NCBI GenBank assembly: GCA_007922225.1
Contig: ML680037.1
Span: 5,665,947-5,729,946, forward strand
Length of the DNA stretch: 64,000 nt
Direction of reading: 5' to 3'
Source of the DNA: Emydura subglobosa
Lineage: Eukaryota > Chordata > Testudines > Chelidae
Part shown: one piece after another, positions 35,377 through 44,942 of the stretch
Layout of the letters: each line of letters opens with the position of its first letter
Position numbering within the stretch: position 1 is the stretch's first letter
Made by a program: the position numbers and the translations under genes
Notes under the pieces: model-generated
Told to the model about the DNA's origin: nothing
Database searches by the model: none
What the model saw: the letters and a program-made list of their open reading frames with translations, nothing else

Positions 35377-35595
35377 ATGAAACGGCCTTGGCTATCCCCC
35401 CTCAATGGGTGCAAGATCTTTCTACAAGGACACAAGCCAAGTCAAGTGTTCCTCAAGGACGCTTCTATATTGGACATTTGCAGGGCTGCTATGTGGTCAT
35501 TGATAGACAAGTTCATGAACCATTATGCCTTCACCACATCTTATAAGGTGGACTCAGGCTTTGGTAGGGTGGTCCCGCAGCCCTTGTTCAGGTAG
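35377..35595 (+). pseudogene. DIRS-like tyrosine recombinase C-terminus
   Basis: A 72-codon frame contains 'DICRAAMWS' (35473-35499) and 'FMNHYAFT', the C-terminal recombinase block with the presumed catalytic Tyr, and then 'GFGRVV'. The conserved His and Arg blocks that normally precede it are absent, so most of the recombinase was deleted between about 35370 and 35380 onward. Confidence 0.7.
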
Positions 35596-35599
35596 ACTC

Positions 35600-35950
35600 C
35601 AAGCCGTGGCTCCTAGCGGGCAGGGGTACTGCTTGTGAGTCACCTAAGTGGAATACACAGCTGCATTTACTTGAAGAAGAAACAGTTACTTATTCCATGA
35701 CCTGCTCTCCATCTACTCTGCACCAGAGTCTTGTTTCTGAGCATTCAGTGCAAAAGTACTGAGGGAGAGTCAGGGTGGTACCACCGCATGTAGCTAACGG
35801 AGGGGCTATGGCCACAAAGCACAAGTGATACCCCTCTATGGGTACTACTAGGCAAATTTATCTGGCTCTGGTGTGCTGGGCATCCCCCAAGTGGAGAACA
35901 CATCTGCATCACACCTTGAAGAACCACAGTTACAGCAAGTAGCTTGTTTC
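35600..35950 (+). repeat. DIRS-like 3' terminal structure
   Basis: Two direct copies of 'aagtggaatacaca / aagtggagaacaca' followed by 'cttgaagaa' and 'acagttac' lie at about 35646-35695 and 35890-35945. The equivalent paired structure occurs at 495-851 and 41520-41800. Confidence 0.65.
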
Positions 35951-36061
35951 TTCAGCAGAAAGAAAGTAAAAGCAGTCTGATTGCATAAGGACATATTCAC
36001 TCTCAGAGCCAGAGCAGGCATGTAAACCAAACATAAATCCAGGTTATATTATTACCTGAAA

Positions 36062-36143
36062 AGGAGGATGGCATTGTGGTTAAAAACACTGGACTGGAAC
36101 TCACTATTCACGGCTTTGTTACAGACCTTGGGCAAGTCACTTA
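36062..36143 (+). repeat. MIR relic, left part (split)
   Basis: 'ggcattgtggttaaaaacac', 'tggactggaactc' and 'gaccttgggcaagtcactta' match the MIR head and core. The remainder of the element resumes at about 36268 after an inserted palindromic repeat. Confidence 0.75.
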
Positions 36144-36268
36144 TGACACTCACCTGGCAAACACTTGAGCATATGGGAAACTTTATTCATATGAGTAAAA
36201 GCATAACTTTAACTTTACTCATGCGAGTTAAATTCATATGTGCTTAAATATTTCCAGAATTGGGAACT
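36144..36268. repeat. Palindromic repeat inserted in MIR
   Basis: 'tttattcatatgagtaaaag', 'cataactttaactttactca' and 'tgcgagttaaattcatatgt' form an inverted pair, and 'gcttaaatatttccagaatt' is the usual end of this sauropsid palindromic repeat. It breaks the MIR between 'caagtcactta' and 'tctctttgtgcctca', so it is younger than the MIR. Confidence 0.65.
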
Positions 36269-36340
36269 AATTCTCTTTGTGCCTCAGTATTTCATCTATA
36301 AAAATGCAAATAAAATACAAATTTGGTACAGAAATTACTG
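36269..36340 (+). repeat. MIR relic, right part (split)
   Basis: 'tctctttgtgcctcagtatt' and 'tcatctataaaaatgcaaat' continue the MIR consensus ('tctgtgcctcagtttcctcatctgtaaaatg'). Confidence 0.7.
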
Positions 36341-36342
36341 GG

Positions 36343-36425
36343 TGAAATCCTTTGGCTTTCATTATACAACAGGCTAGACTAGATTATCGTAACAGTCGCT
36401 TCTGGCCTTAAATATCTATATCACT
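36343..36425 (+). mobile_element. CR1 LINE 3' end fragment
   Basis: 'acaggctagactagattatc' and 'cagtcgcttctggccttaaa' followed by 'tatctat' match the sense 3' end of CR1 ('ggtcagactagatgatc..cttctggcctta..atctatga'). Confidence 0.8.
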
Positions 36426-36584
36426 TCCAAACAGAAGTTCTGTGAGGATAAATTCACTCATGCATTATGGTGAAGGGAGCAATTTAAATAGATAGAGAAT
36501 GTTCTTTCCAAACTAATGGATTATCAGTTAAAGATCTGAATGGAGTAAAATTAATTCTCCAGTTCAAAAATATTAATTACTAAT

Positions 36585-36812
36585 ATTTATATAATACTGG
36601 ACATGTTTTGTAAAACACTATATAAACATTAACTAATTAATCCTCACAACACCCCCCAAAGTAGGAAAGTAATTATATTCCCCACTCAAGAAATAGAGAA
36701 ATTGAGAGTTTGAGGCGAGTATTAAATGATTTTCCCCAAGACCTAGGTATCAAGTTAATGGCAGAATTTAGCTCCTAGTCCTATGCTCATTCCATCTGAT
36801 CATGCTGCCATT
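36585..36812 (-). repeat. MIR-like SINE relic, antisense
   Basis: 'cctcacaacaccccccaaag', 'ttccccactcaagaaataga', 'aaattgagagtttgag' and 'caagttaatggcagaattta' follow the antisense MIR order (cccattttacagatgaggaaactgag ... ggcagagc). Confidence 0.7.
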
Positions 36813-37282
36813 AACTCTGCACCATGTAATTATCTGTAGGTAAAACAGAAGCTATTCTTAATAAATGACAGTTAAGATAAACAATTTTAGAGGACCAGAA
36901 AATGCATCAGAATCAGATAGCCCATTTTAGTTTATGTCTAATTATACCTATAACCTGATATACCCATCAGTCATATGCCTTAATTGCCAGGCAAGATTAC
37001 ATTTTCAATATATCAAGACGACAGAATCCTCTGCAACATGTTGAATAAAATCAATCTTTTTTCTCCACAATCCACATAGAATCCACAATAACTCTTTGCA
37101 CTTTTCTGTAATGAAAAGGCTAGAATAAAAGGAGAAGGATATGCATAATATACATTACTTTGCCAGATTCTTGTAATCATTTTCAACAAAATAAAATCCT
37201 TCCAAATTATGGTAAAGGGGAAATTATTCATCTTTGATAGATTTGGTCTGATCTCAGTCCATTATTTAGCAAACTATTCATA
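36813..37282. other. Unassigned AT-rich DNA
   Basis: No gene or nameable repeat. The 72-codon minus frame at 37013-37231 has no domain. Confidence 0.5.
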
Positions 37283-37390
37283 TTCAGCGAAGCACATGCT
37301 TAGCTTTAACACGGACTTAACTACAACTTAACATTAAAGTCAAGAAGACTTAAGCACACACTTGGACACTGCTCAATTGGGGTCTCTATT
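37283..37390. repeat. Palindromic 'agcacatgctta' repeat
   Basis: 'gcacatgcttagctttaaca' is mirrored by 'agacttaagcacacacttgg', followed by 'gctcaattggggtc'. This matches the palindromic sauropsid repeat also inserted at 36144-36268. Confidence 0.65.
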
Positions 37391-38150
37391 AGTATACTGT
37401 GCAGTCAAGTTGATAAGAAATTAAACGTAACAAGGTACAAAGTGTCTATTTGCTTTCCAGCAAGCAGGCAATTACACCTTGATTATTCTTTTCAAGAATA
37501 CAGGGCAAAGCACTGAAGCAGGTTTGGTGAATGATGGCCCAACTGAGCACTCAGAGACTATATGAGGATCTATAAAAATAGCTACTGAGAAAGGTCTCTG
37601 GGAATGCAGAATTATACACCCAGCTGTCAGAGTCAAAGGGTGGGTCTGTTTCTTTGCTGGTGTAAATGCATTTGGTTTCTTGTTCTCCAGTTATAAGCCT
37701 TAAATTCTAAAAACCTCAAGAAAACATGGAGGAGGAGGAAGAGGAGAAAGCTTGCAGAGTGAAAAAATTCTCTTTTCACTCCTACCAGCTGATCCACCCC
37801 ATCACTTCACTAACATTTTATCAGTTTAATTTTTAAACAATTTATTGGGTAACAGACCAAGTTTCACATTCAAGGATATGCTCATTTAGATTGTCTGTTG
37901 GCATCAAAAAACATTATGCCAAGTCCTCATTCCTCTGTCTGGCTGGAAAGCTGCCCTAATTAGACAGCTGGAGATTCCCCTTCCACAGGTGAATTTCTGG
38001 GTGGAATAAACCAGTCTAGAGCTCTAAGTTTTCCTCTCCTGATCCTTCCTCACATGTCTGTGTGGGCTGGAAGTGGAAAGTGATGTGGCCAAAGTTCAAC
38101 TGCTGGTATAAACTTTGGGAAACTCCTCAGGTGCCTCTACACTTGCCAGG
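37391..38150. other. Unassigned DNA
   Basis: No ORF and no repeat I can name. Confidence 0.5.
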
Positions 38151-38400
38151 GGTGTGATTTGCAGCTCATGTACCTGTACCTGCATTTTACATAGCTGGCT
38201 GAAAATAGCAGTACACCATGGTGTGGGATGCACCAGCCTGCCTGACCCCCTTGCGTACAAACTTCCTTGCCTACAAACCCGCTCTGAAGCCTTCATTGCC
38301 CTCTCCCCATGGATACTTTTAGCGAGCTAGCTACAGTAAAGCTAGCACCGGTAAGTCTACATGAGCTGCAAATCACACCTGTCTGCACTGTAACCGTCTA
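38130..38400. repeat. MITE-like element with perfect 21-bp inverted repeats
   Basis: The 21 bases at 38153-38173 are the exact complement of 38358-38378, with 184 bp between them. The interior is GC-richer and lacks a transposase. The layout resembles a nonautonomous DNA transposon (hAT-type is my guess, from the 'tctacact' and 'ctgcactgt' edges). ORFs on both strands here (38096-38296, 38115-38330) are shadows of the repeat. Confidence 0.6.
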
Positions 38401-40851
38401 TACTGAAGAATCGACATTTTTCCATCTGCTTGGTCCATCCAATGTCACACTCCCTTTCAGACCAAACAGGGAATTACTATACTAAAACCTATCCAGTTTA
38501 ATATTTATACTATTTAATTTACATTACTTAATTCAATATTATTATAAGTGTACATTCATAATTTCATATATCAGCCTTTGATATGAGAAAGAATGATCTT
38601 TCACTCTATAAAAGCAAAAACTGATTTTACAAATCAGATATTCAAGCACTTCCTTGAAATTGTTCAATGTCTTTCTTCATGTAGGAATGATTTCATACGC
38701 TATAGGCAATACTAATTCATCAACAATGATTTGTTCTAGGAATTGGTACAGGTTGCTCCAGGCTGAGATAATGCAAACAGTCAATTTGAATTAAATCTAA
38801 ATTATATTATGAGAGAGCTATAAATTCAGGTAGGAAATGAGCGTGAGTGCGTAGATGTCTGGAGGTTTTCAGTGAAGCAAAGTTATTTGTATAGTTGTTG
38901 AACCCGAGTTTTAATCTATAAATGAGGTGGTTACTTAAATTGAATTTTATCATGAGCCATGCACTGTGGTAACATCCTCTTTCAGTTTACAGAAACCTGC
39001 TGAGTGAAAAAAAGGGTGAATATGTATGAAACACTACACCTCTCAAAATTCAGCATGTCTAGTTAGTCACGTAAAGGACTGATTAATTAAGTTTGTCAAA
39101 GAAAAAAAAGTTACCATCATACTAAATCCTCTTTGTGGATGTAGGGCCATTCTAATTACAAGCCATCGGCAAGAAATCAATTTATAGAAGGTCATTACAA
39201 TTATTTGTAAGCCTGTAGAAAGCTTCCATTGGGTACTATATGCCATAGCGAAATGTTCTCAATGTCAGAAATTGCAGAGCTAGAGGAAACGTTGAATCTA
39301 GAATTCTCTTAGAGCCTCTTGTATGTCTCCCAAGATTAAATTTTGAAGCACACTGACCTACATTGCTGAAGTTTTTGTTGAGTAAAGGAAGCGCCATTAG
39401 ACCTCAACATTTGCCAACGGTTACCACACAGTTATTCCAGATATCTTCAATTATAAGTACAGGGGATAATTGTAGTAATCACAGATAATATTGTCTGGTA
39501 ATTATAGACAAAGCTAACTTTTTTTTTTTTATAGTGATCTAATCATTTAAAAAAAGTCTAGTGTACTGTAAAATTCATGTGTTCAGGTTGAGAACCAAGT
39601 TCTTGCTTTACTCTCTGATGGTTTGGGTTTGGATGTGGCACTGGGCAAAAATCAAGAAATGTTTGGGTTTTTTTAAATGAACAAGACCTTAAATCAGCCT
39701 CCACTGAAATAATTAGAATGCCTAAATCTTATGTTATTATTTAGTTTGCTTTTTAAAAATGACTGGCTCAGGGAACTAAGAGGACAGTGCAGTTGGCACG
39801 CCTTCCTCCACAGAACAAATAAGTCATCTATCAGTACTAATTCTCTTCTCAAAATTTGGAACTCCTGTAGGACATAGCAGAGGGCTATCAACACCAAAGT
39901 CTCATCAGGATGGCACATTACATCTTCTCTTTGATAAATTGATATTATAGGACCAAATTTTGCAGCTCTTCCTCATTTATAAACTTGGAGAAAAATATCC
40001 ATTGACTTCAAAGGGAGTTCTGCTGATTAAAGGAGGTATGATGCAATCCATAGTGCATGGAACACTGAATGATGCTGGGGAAATACTAGCTATATTTGGC
40101 CCGTACCGGTTATTTAACATTTATACTGCAATAGCACCTAGTGGCCAGTATTTGCACTGCTTTTGTCCCCTTCATACCAAACAATGGAAGGGGAAAGATA
40201 AACTCAAAATCTGCAAACATTCCCCTGATTTGGAGTCTTCATAATCATAAAGAAGAGAAATTGCTGAAAAACTCAACCAAAAACAGAAGATACTTTGTTT
40301 ATCCTAAACTACAGAAATCTATGGCATATTAAACTAGCATGTCATACTTTTTAAAGAGGGCCTATATGTTATATTTCTGAGCAATATATATACACAAGGC
40401 AATGTCTGAAATATATGAGAACTATAGATGCATAAAAGCTACATTGCTATTGCCACGCTAGCCTAAAATATTTATGAGATAATTTATCAGTAGAAGATGC
40501 AAGCTGGTGTTCTTCAAACCGTTTTCAATATTTACACTATAGGTAACAATAGCAAACATTTTATGCACAGGTTACAATATCAAGAATCTGTTTTTTGTTG
40601 TAGGTAAACTGACATAAAAGTGAAAAGTGCTGAAGTGGTAAAAGGCCTAGATCTGAAATTAACATGATCAAGATGAATGTGCGTGGTACCCTGCATGCTA
40701 TATTATTGCAACCTGTCTAGTTACATAACAGAATAAGAAAGCAACACAACTGATTTGCACTGTGCAGGCAGCCGGGCCCTCCTTCAGGGATAGAATCTTT
40801 TCTTCATGAATATATAACAGCACCTGTGGAAAGCAGCTATGATAAACCTAC
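38401..40851. other. Unassigned AT-rich DNA
   Basis: Short frames at 39694-39918 (minus), 39960-40244 and 40141-40332 carry no domain. 'ccattgacttcaaagggagttctgc' at about 40000-40025 is a relic of the palindromic repeat family. A T tract lies at about 39521-39531. Confidence 0.45.
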
Positions 40852-41436
40852 TGTGGCAAGGGCAGCCTATTCTGCCTTCCATGAGTGCTGCGCCCTTTTC
40901 AGCTATGCGGCTGGGTGGGATCGGGGGCGGGGTGTGAGGGGGCCTGGTCCCACCCTCTGCCCCAGGCCCCAATCCAGAGACCCTCTGAGGAGTAACCTCA
41001 ACTGCTTAGTCCGTGAGTTACTGCCATCCCTGGGTTGCCTGTCCTTGGCCCCACTGCTCAGGGTCTACTTCCTGGAACCAGGGGGAAGGGGTCTTTCCTC
41101 AGGCCTCTGTGCCTAGGATCCCTGGCCATGCCTGGATAGGCTCCCCCTTGCCTCCAGTACCTTTGGGTTGTGGTAGCAGCAGCGATTGCTCCAAGCCCTG
41201 TAGCTGCGCTGCTCCGCTCCATTCCGTTCCTCCTAACTCCCTTTCAGCTGTCCCCATCTATCTGACCTGGAGGCTTTTAACTGCTGGGGCCAGCTCCCTG
41301 ATTGGCCTCAGCTGGCCTAATTGCCCTGGAGTAGCCTCAGCTGGATCACCCAGGGAACAAGGATTTGTGAATCCTGGGGCTAATATAGATACCCTCCACT
41401 ACTCTCCTGTAGCCATCAGGTCTGGGCCCTGTCACA
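40852..41436 (-). mobile_element. Probable GC-rich solo LTR
   Basis: This is a sharply GC-rich block in AT-rich DNA. Read on the minus strand it begins TGTGACAGGGCCC and ends TTGCCACA, with LTR-like termini. The flanks are 'ctac' and 'ctat', a possible diverged 4-bp target duplication. The minus strand has 'gttaaaagcctcc', a weak TATA-like site. The 96- and 153-codon frames inside (40826-41116, 41013-41474) come from GC-richness and show no domain. The family is one I recall from turtles. Confidence 0.6.
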
Positions 41437-41519
41437 CTATGCAGAAGTATGGGTTTCTAATGCTTCGTTCATGAGACTTTGGACAAAAGTATGGCTGCCT
41501 GGGGTGAGCATGTCAGAAA

Positions 41520-41800
41520 CAAAGGAAGAAATGGTTACTTACCCTTTTGCAACTATTCTTCGAGATGTGCTGCTCATGTTCATTCCAAGTAGGTGTGTGC
41601 GTGCCATACGCACAGTTGTTGGAAGGTTTTTCCCCTAGCAATACCAGTCAGGTCAGTGCAGATGCCTCCTGCAGTGGCGCCTCCATGGCATTGTTATTAG
41701 GACCCTGACCACCCTCTTTGGTTCCTTCTTGCCAGCTAGCTCTGACAGAGGAGAAGGCGGGTGGGTCTTGGAATGGACACGAGTAACACATCTGGCAACT
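41520..41800 (+). mobile_element. Detached DIRS-like terminal fragment
   Basis: 'gaagaaatggttacttaccc' and 'attcttcgagatgtgctgct' are near copies of the DIRS-like end at 763-851 (minus). About 210 bp on, 'tcttggaatggacacgagta' and 'acacatctggcaac' form the inverted partner. So the end is present in the same paired layout, without coding sequence. Confidence 0.75.
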
Positions 41801-44189
41801 AGCTCCTAGTTTTTACAATGTAATTCGGCCCCACTTGACACAAGTTTTCCATTTCTGCTCAAGAGAGGAGTGAAATGAGGATAGGTCCTGGATTGGCAGT
41901 TGGATTTACCATCTTACACCCATAACGGCAATACTTAGCTTTAAATATATTTTAGACTGCTTCAGTCTTTAAAAGTAGTTCTTAGCATACTCATCTATGG
42001 ATTTCATACATAACCATTCTCATGTACTTACTAAAAGTGAGCACTTGTAACCACTTTTCTTTTAGAAAAAGATTTTTATTTGAAGATAAAAATGTGAGTG
42101 CAGTGCTATATTTATAAAACCGGGTAGATAGTAAAGAAGAATGAAGTACCACACAGCATAAATGCAAAATGCAATTTTAAAAGGGAATCAGACCATCTGT
42201 GTATAACATAGCATCTCTTACACTCAAACAAACATGACAAGGCTGGGTAGTCTCACTCTGAATGCAGCTTTGTGAAGGGGAAGAGAAGGCTTGGAATTCA
42301 TGGAAAGTACATTATCTCCAATGAGCAGAACTAGTTTCCTACTGACTCATCGTCAGGTTCTCCAGGGAAGAAAGCCAAGTTCAGACTGAAGCTATTTAAG
42401 TTAAGCAGCAAGGAAACCACAGGAAAGGGATGAGTTGGGACTCTATCCAGTGTCTACTGGATTACACAAAGTGAGAGGTGGGTATGCTACTTGATCACAG
42501 TATTTTATTCCTGAGTGGAAACTGGGAAACCTTTAGACTTTCCTTGTAATTTCTTTTTCAGAGGTGCCTTCTTCTCTTCGTTTCCAATAAAAAGCCAGAT
42601 ACCAGAACACCTAAGCTAGAGGAAGGCATAGGATGGAGTGCCTCCAGCACCCAATATGTACTGCTATCTCTCAGTATCTACAGCGGTGGAATGTTCATTT
42701 TGCTTCTCAAATAGAGGTGATTGCATAGAACTAAAAAGCACTGGAGCGTCTAATGTTCTAATCCCATATGTCAATTAAAACCAAAACATTTGGTTTCAGC
42801 CTCTGCTGAAAACTTTTAACTACTTGTATCTGCAGCCTTGGCTGTGAGAAAATCAGTGACTGTAAAATGCAGACTTTAAATCTAGCCATGCTTTAAGTAC
42901 AATTAAAATATAAAAAAAATACTGCTCTCCTTTTTTTAGAACAACTCCCATAGTTACCTCAAAGTCTTCAAAGGCAAGAGGTGCCACGGAGAAGCCGCAG
43001 CATCTCCAAAGTACATGTGGGAGCCTCTCTCAGCAAAGAGAAACTACTTTTGAAAAATAGACTGCAAATTTACTTACAGTCATGCTGCAACACAGCTGTT
43101 TCTTCAAGAAGTCATTGAGACTTCAATCCCAGCCATGGGGAATTCAGAGGCAAAGATCCCACACTGTAGACTGAACTAGAAGGGAAAAGCAGGTTTCAGC
43201 AGACACTGCAGCTTTAGGATCCAAGGGACACCAGTGCTGGTTTATTAATTTTTAAAAAGTTAAAATTCATTTTAAAGTAAAGAAACACAGGAAAATATTT
43301 TGTTTCTGTTATTCTCTCCCACCTCCCAGCTATACTGATCTTGGGAGCCTGTACTTCTAGTGTTGCCGTTATTCACAAGTGGCTAGAAGGTTTGTTACGC
43401 AATCAGATCATTCCCTTCTTGCAGCCCACTTTGTTTTTTTCCTCGAAAACAAACCTATGGCATAGTGGCCATGATCAAAATCCATATATTGTAATACACC
43501 CTACCACCAGGAGAGTTTGGATCCTCAACCTAAGATTGCTGCTAAGGTCTGTCTCTAGTTAGCAGACATGCACTATTAAGGGGCAGGGAGAACACACACA
43601 TACACAGAAATATTCCATGCTGGACATCGTCATTGACGCCCAACAAGTTCACCCAACAAGAAAGCTGGTCCCAGTGGTCAGAGACAGCAGAGTCCACCCC
43701 TACTGCATCTCCCAGCCTGAAGCTGAAAATTCCTTATGAGGGGGCAAAGAGCACAGACCTACCCTTTCTTGCAGTGCGGTGGACCCTGCAGCCTATCCTC
43801 TCCCAGAAATATTACCCCTCACTTAGGACTTGATCCAAAGAGAATCAATGAGGGTGTTGCCATTCTATTCTATTTCAGAGAGAGGTTCTTAGGCTGTGTT
43901 CATCACCATAGCATCTGAGCACCTTCCAGCAGTGCATGAAGCAATATGACTACACATCTGTCGTGTGTTTGTTCTTGCACCCTCTCCCCAGAGGTTGTGT
44001 GTAGTAGAGTGTCTTGGTTCAATAGCATGTGATTTTGTTTTGTTTGGTTTTATTTATTTTTCTCCTTCAATGGGAACAGAATCAAGCCTTCAGTGGACAA
44101 AAGGTAGTTCTTTATAGGAGAGAGGATCTTGAATCATTTCCCCTTCAAGTGCTTGCAAAAGGGAGTAAAACGAGATGGGAAAGGGACTT
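41801..44189. other. Unassigned DNA
   Basis: Frames at 43341-43562, 43633-43833 and 43736-43918 have no domain. I see no repeat I can name. Confidence 0.45.
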
Positions 44190-44305
44190 AGATTGTAAGG
44201 TCTCTGGGGGCAGGCAAGGACTGCTTTTGTTCAATGTTTATACAGCACTTAACACAATGATTTAACTTGGTCTCCTAGGTACCATGGTAATATACATAAA
44301 TAAAT
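44190..44305 (+). repeat. SINE-like/LINE-tail repeat
   Basis: 'aaggtctctgggggcaggca', 'tttgttcaatgtttatacag', 'cacttaacacaatg' and 'taccatggtaatatacataa' with an ATAAATAA tail match the repeat that is split by an LTR at 26546-27190. Confidence 0.72.
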
Positions 44306-44845
44306 AACATTCAAAACTCAAGACAATGAATAGCTGATTCCAAGGCCTGTTACAGTAAAAACAAATCCATTGATTTCCCTGCAACATTCTGGATAAACAA
44401 GACTTGCTCTGTCTTTAAAAGAGTATCCTAAGATTTTAAGAAGAAAAATATTATTAAAGCTGTGTTTACAATCAATGAATCAGCATGATCATCAGCTGTC
44501 AGTGCTAGGATACCAGTAGGAAACCCTTCCCCTCTTCTGCTTATAATCCAAGAGCTGTGAAATAAAGCTCTCTGATTACAGTATCTAGGGTCCCATTACT
44601 GGGGCGGGGGAATGTGTATTTTGTGGCCCCTGGATGTCACACTATTTAAAAAAAAAAAACACCACAAACTTCCAGGATCCCAGAGGCTAGTTAGGAAAAG
44701 TCTTGGATTTTAGGAGTTTAAAAAAAAAAAAAAAAATTGGCTACTGTGTCAGTAGTTTGCTCTGATTTATAATTTATATAAAAGGACAAATTCTCCCCCA
44801 TCTGCTGCTATTTCACGGCTTAATATTGGATATCTTTGTACATAT
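44306..44845. other. Unassigned DNA with A tracts
   Basis: A-rich tracts lie at about 44649-44660 and 44720-44736. Nothing else is recognised. Confidence 0.5.
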
Positions 44846-44847
44846 TT

Positions 44848-44942
44848 TCATAGAAACATAGAATATTAGAGTTGGAAGTGACCTCAGGAGGTCATCTAGT
44901 CCAACCCCCTGCTCAAAGCAGGACTAACCTCAGCCTTTCTGA
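44848..44942 (-). mobile_element. CR1 LINE 3' end fragment
   Basis: 'tcatagaaacatagaatatt', 'agagttggaagtgacctcag', 'gaggtcatctagtccaaccc' and 'cctgctcaaagcaggactaa' are the complement of the canonical CR1 3' end. Confidence 0.9.

Larger units (their letters stand above)
34240..35950 (+). mobile_element. DIRS-like retrotransposon, 5'-truncated with internal deletion
   Basis: This is a second DIRS-like copy, in the opposite orientation to the one at 495-5485. It starts inside RT, runs through RNase H, jumps to the last part of the tyrosine recombinase, and ends with the typical terminal structure. Two related terminal motifs are visible ('cttgaagaagaaacagttac' at about 35670 and 'cttgaagaaccacagttaca' at about 35915). 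gag and most of the recombinase are missing. Frames are broken by stops, so it is inactive. Confidence 0.8.

Noticed and set aside
32160..35950. An intact endogenous retrovirus
   Set aside because: Only one LTR and a broken gag are present; the polymerase that follows is DIRS-like, with no protease, integrase or envelope.
41013..41474. 153-codon plus-strand ORF as a gene
   Set aside because: It lies in a GC-rich LTR-like block where stop codons are rare, overlaps other frames and shows no domain.
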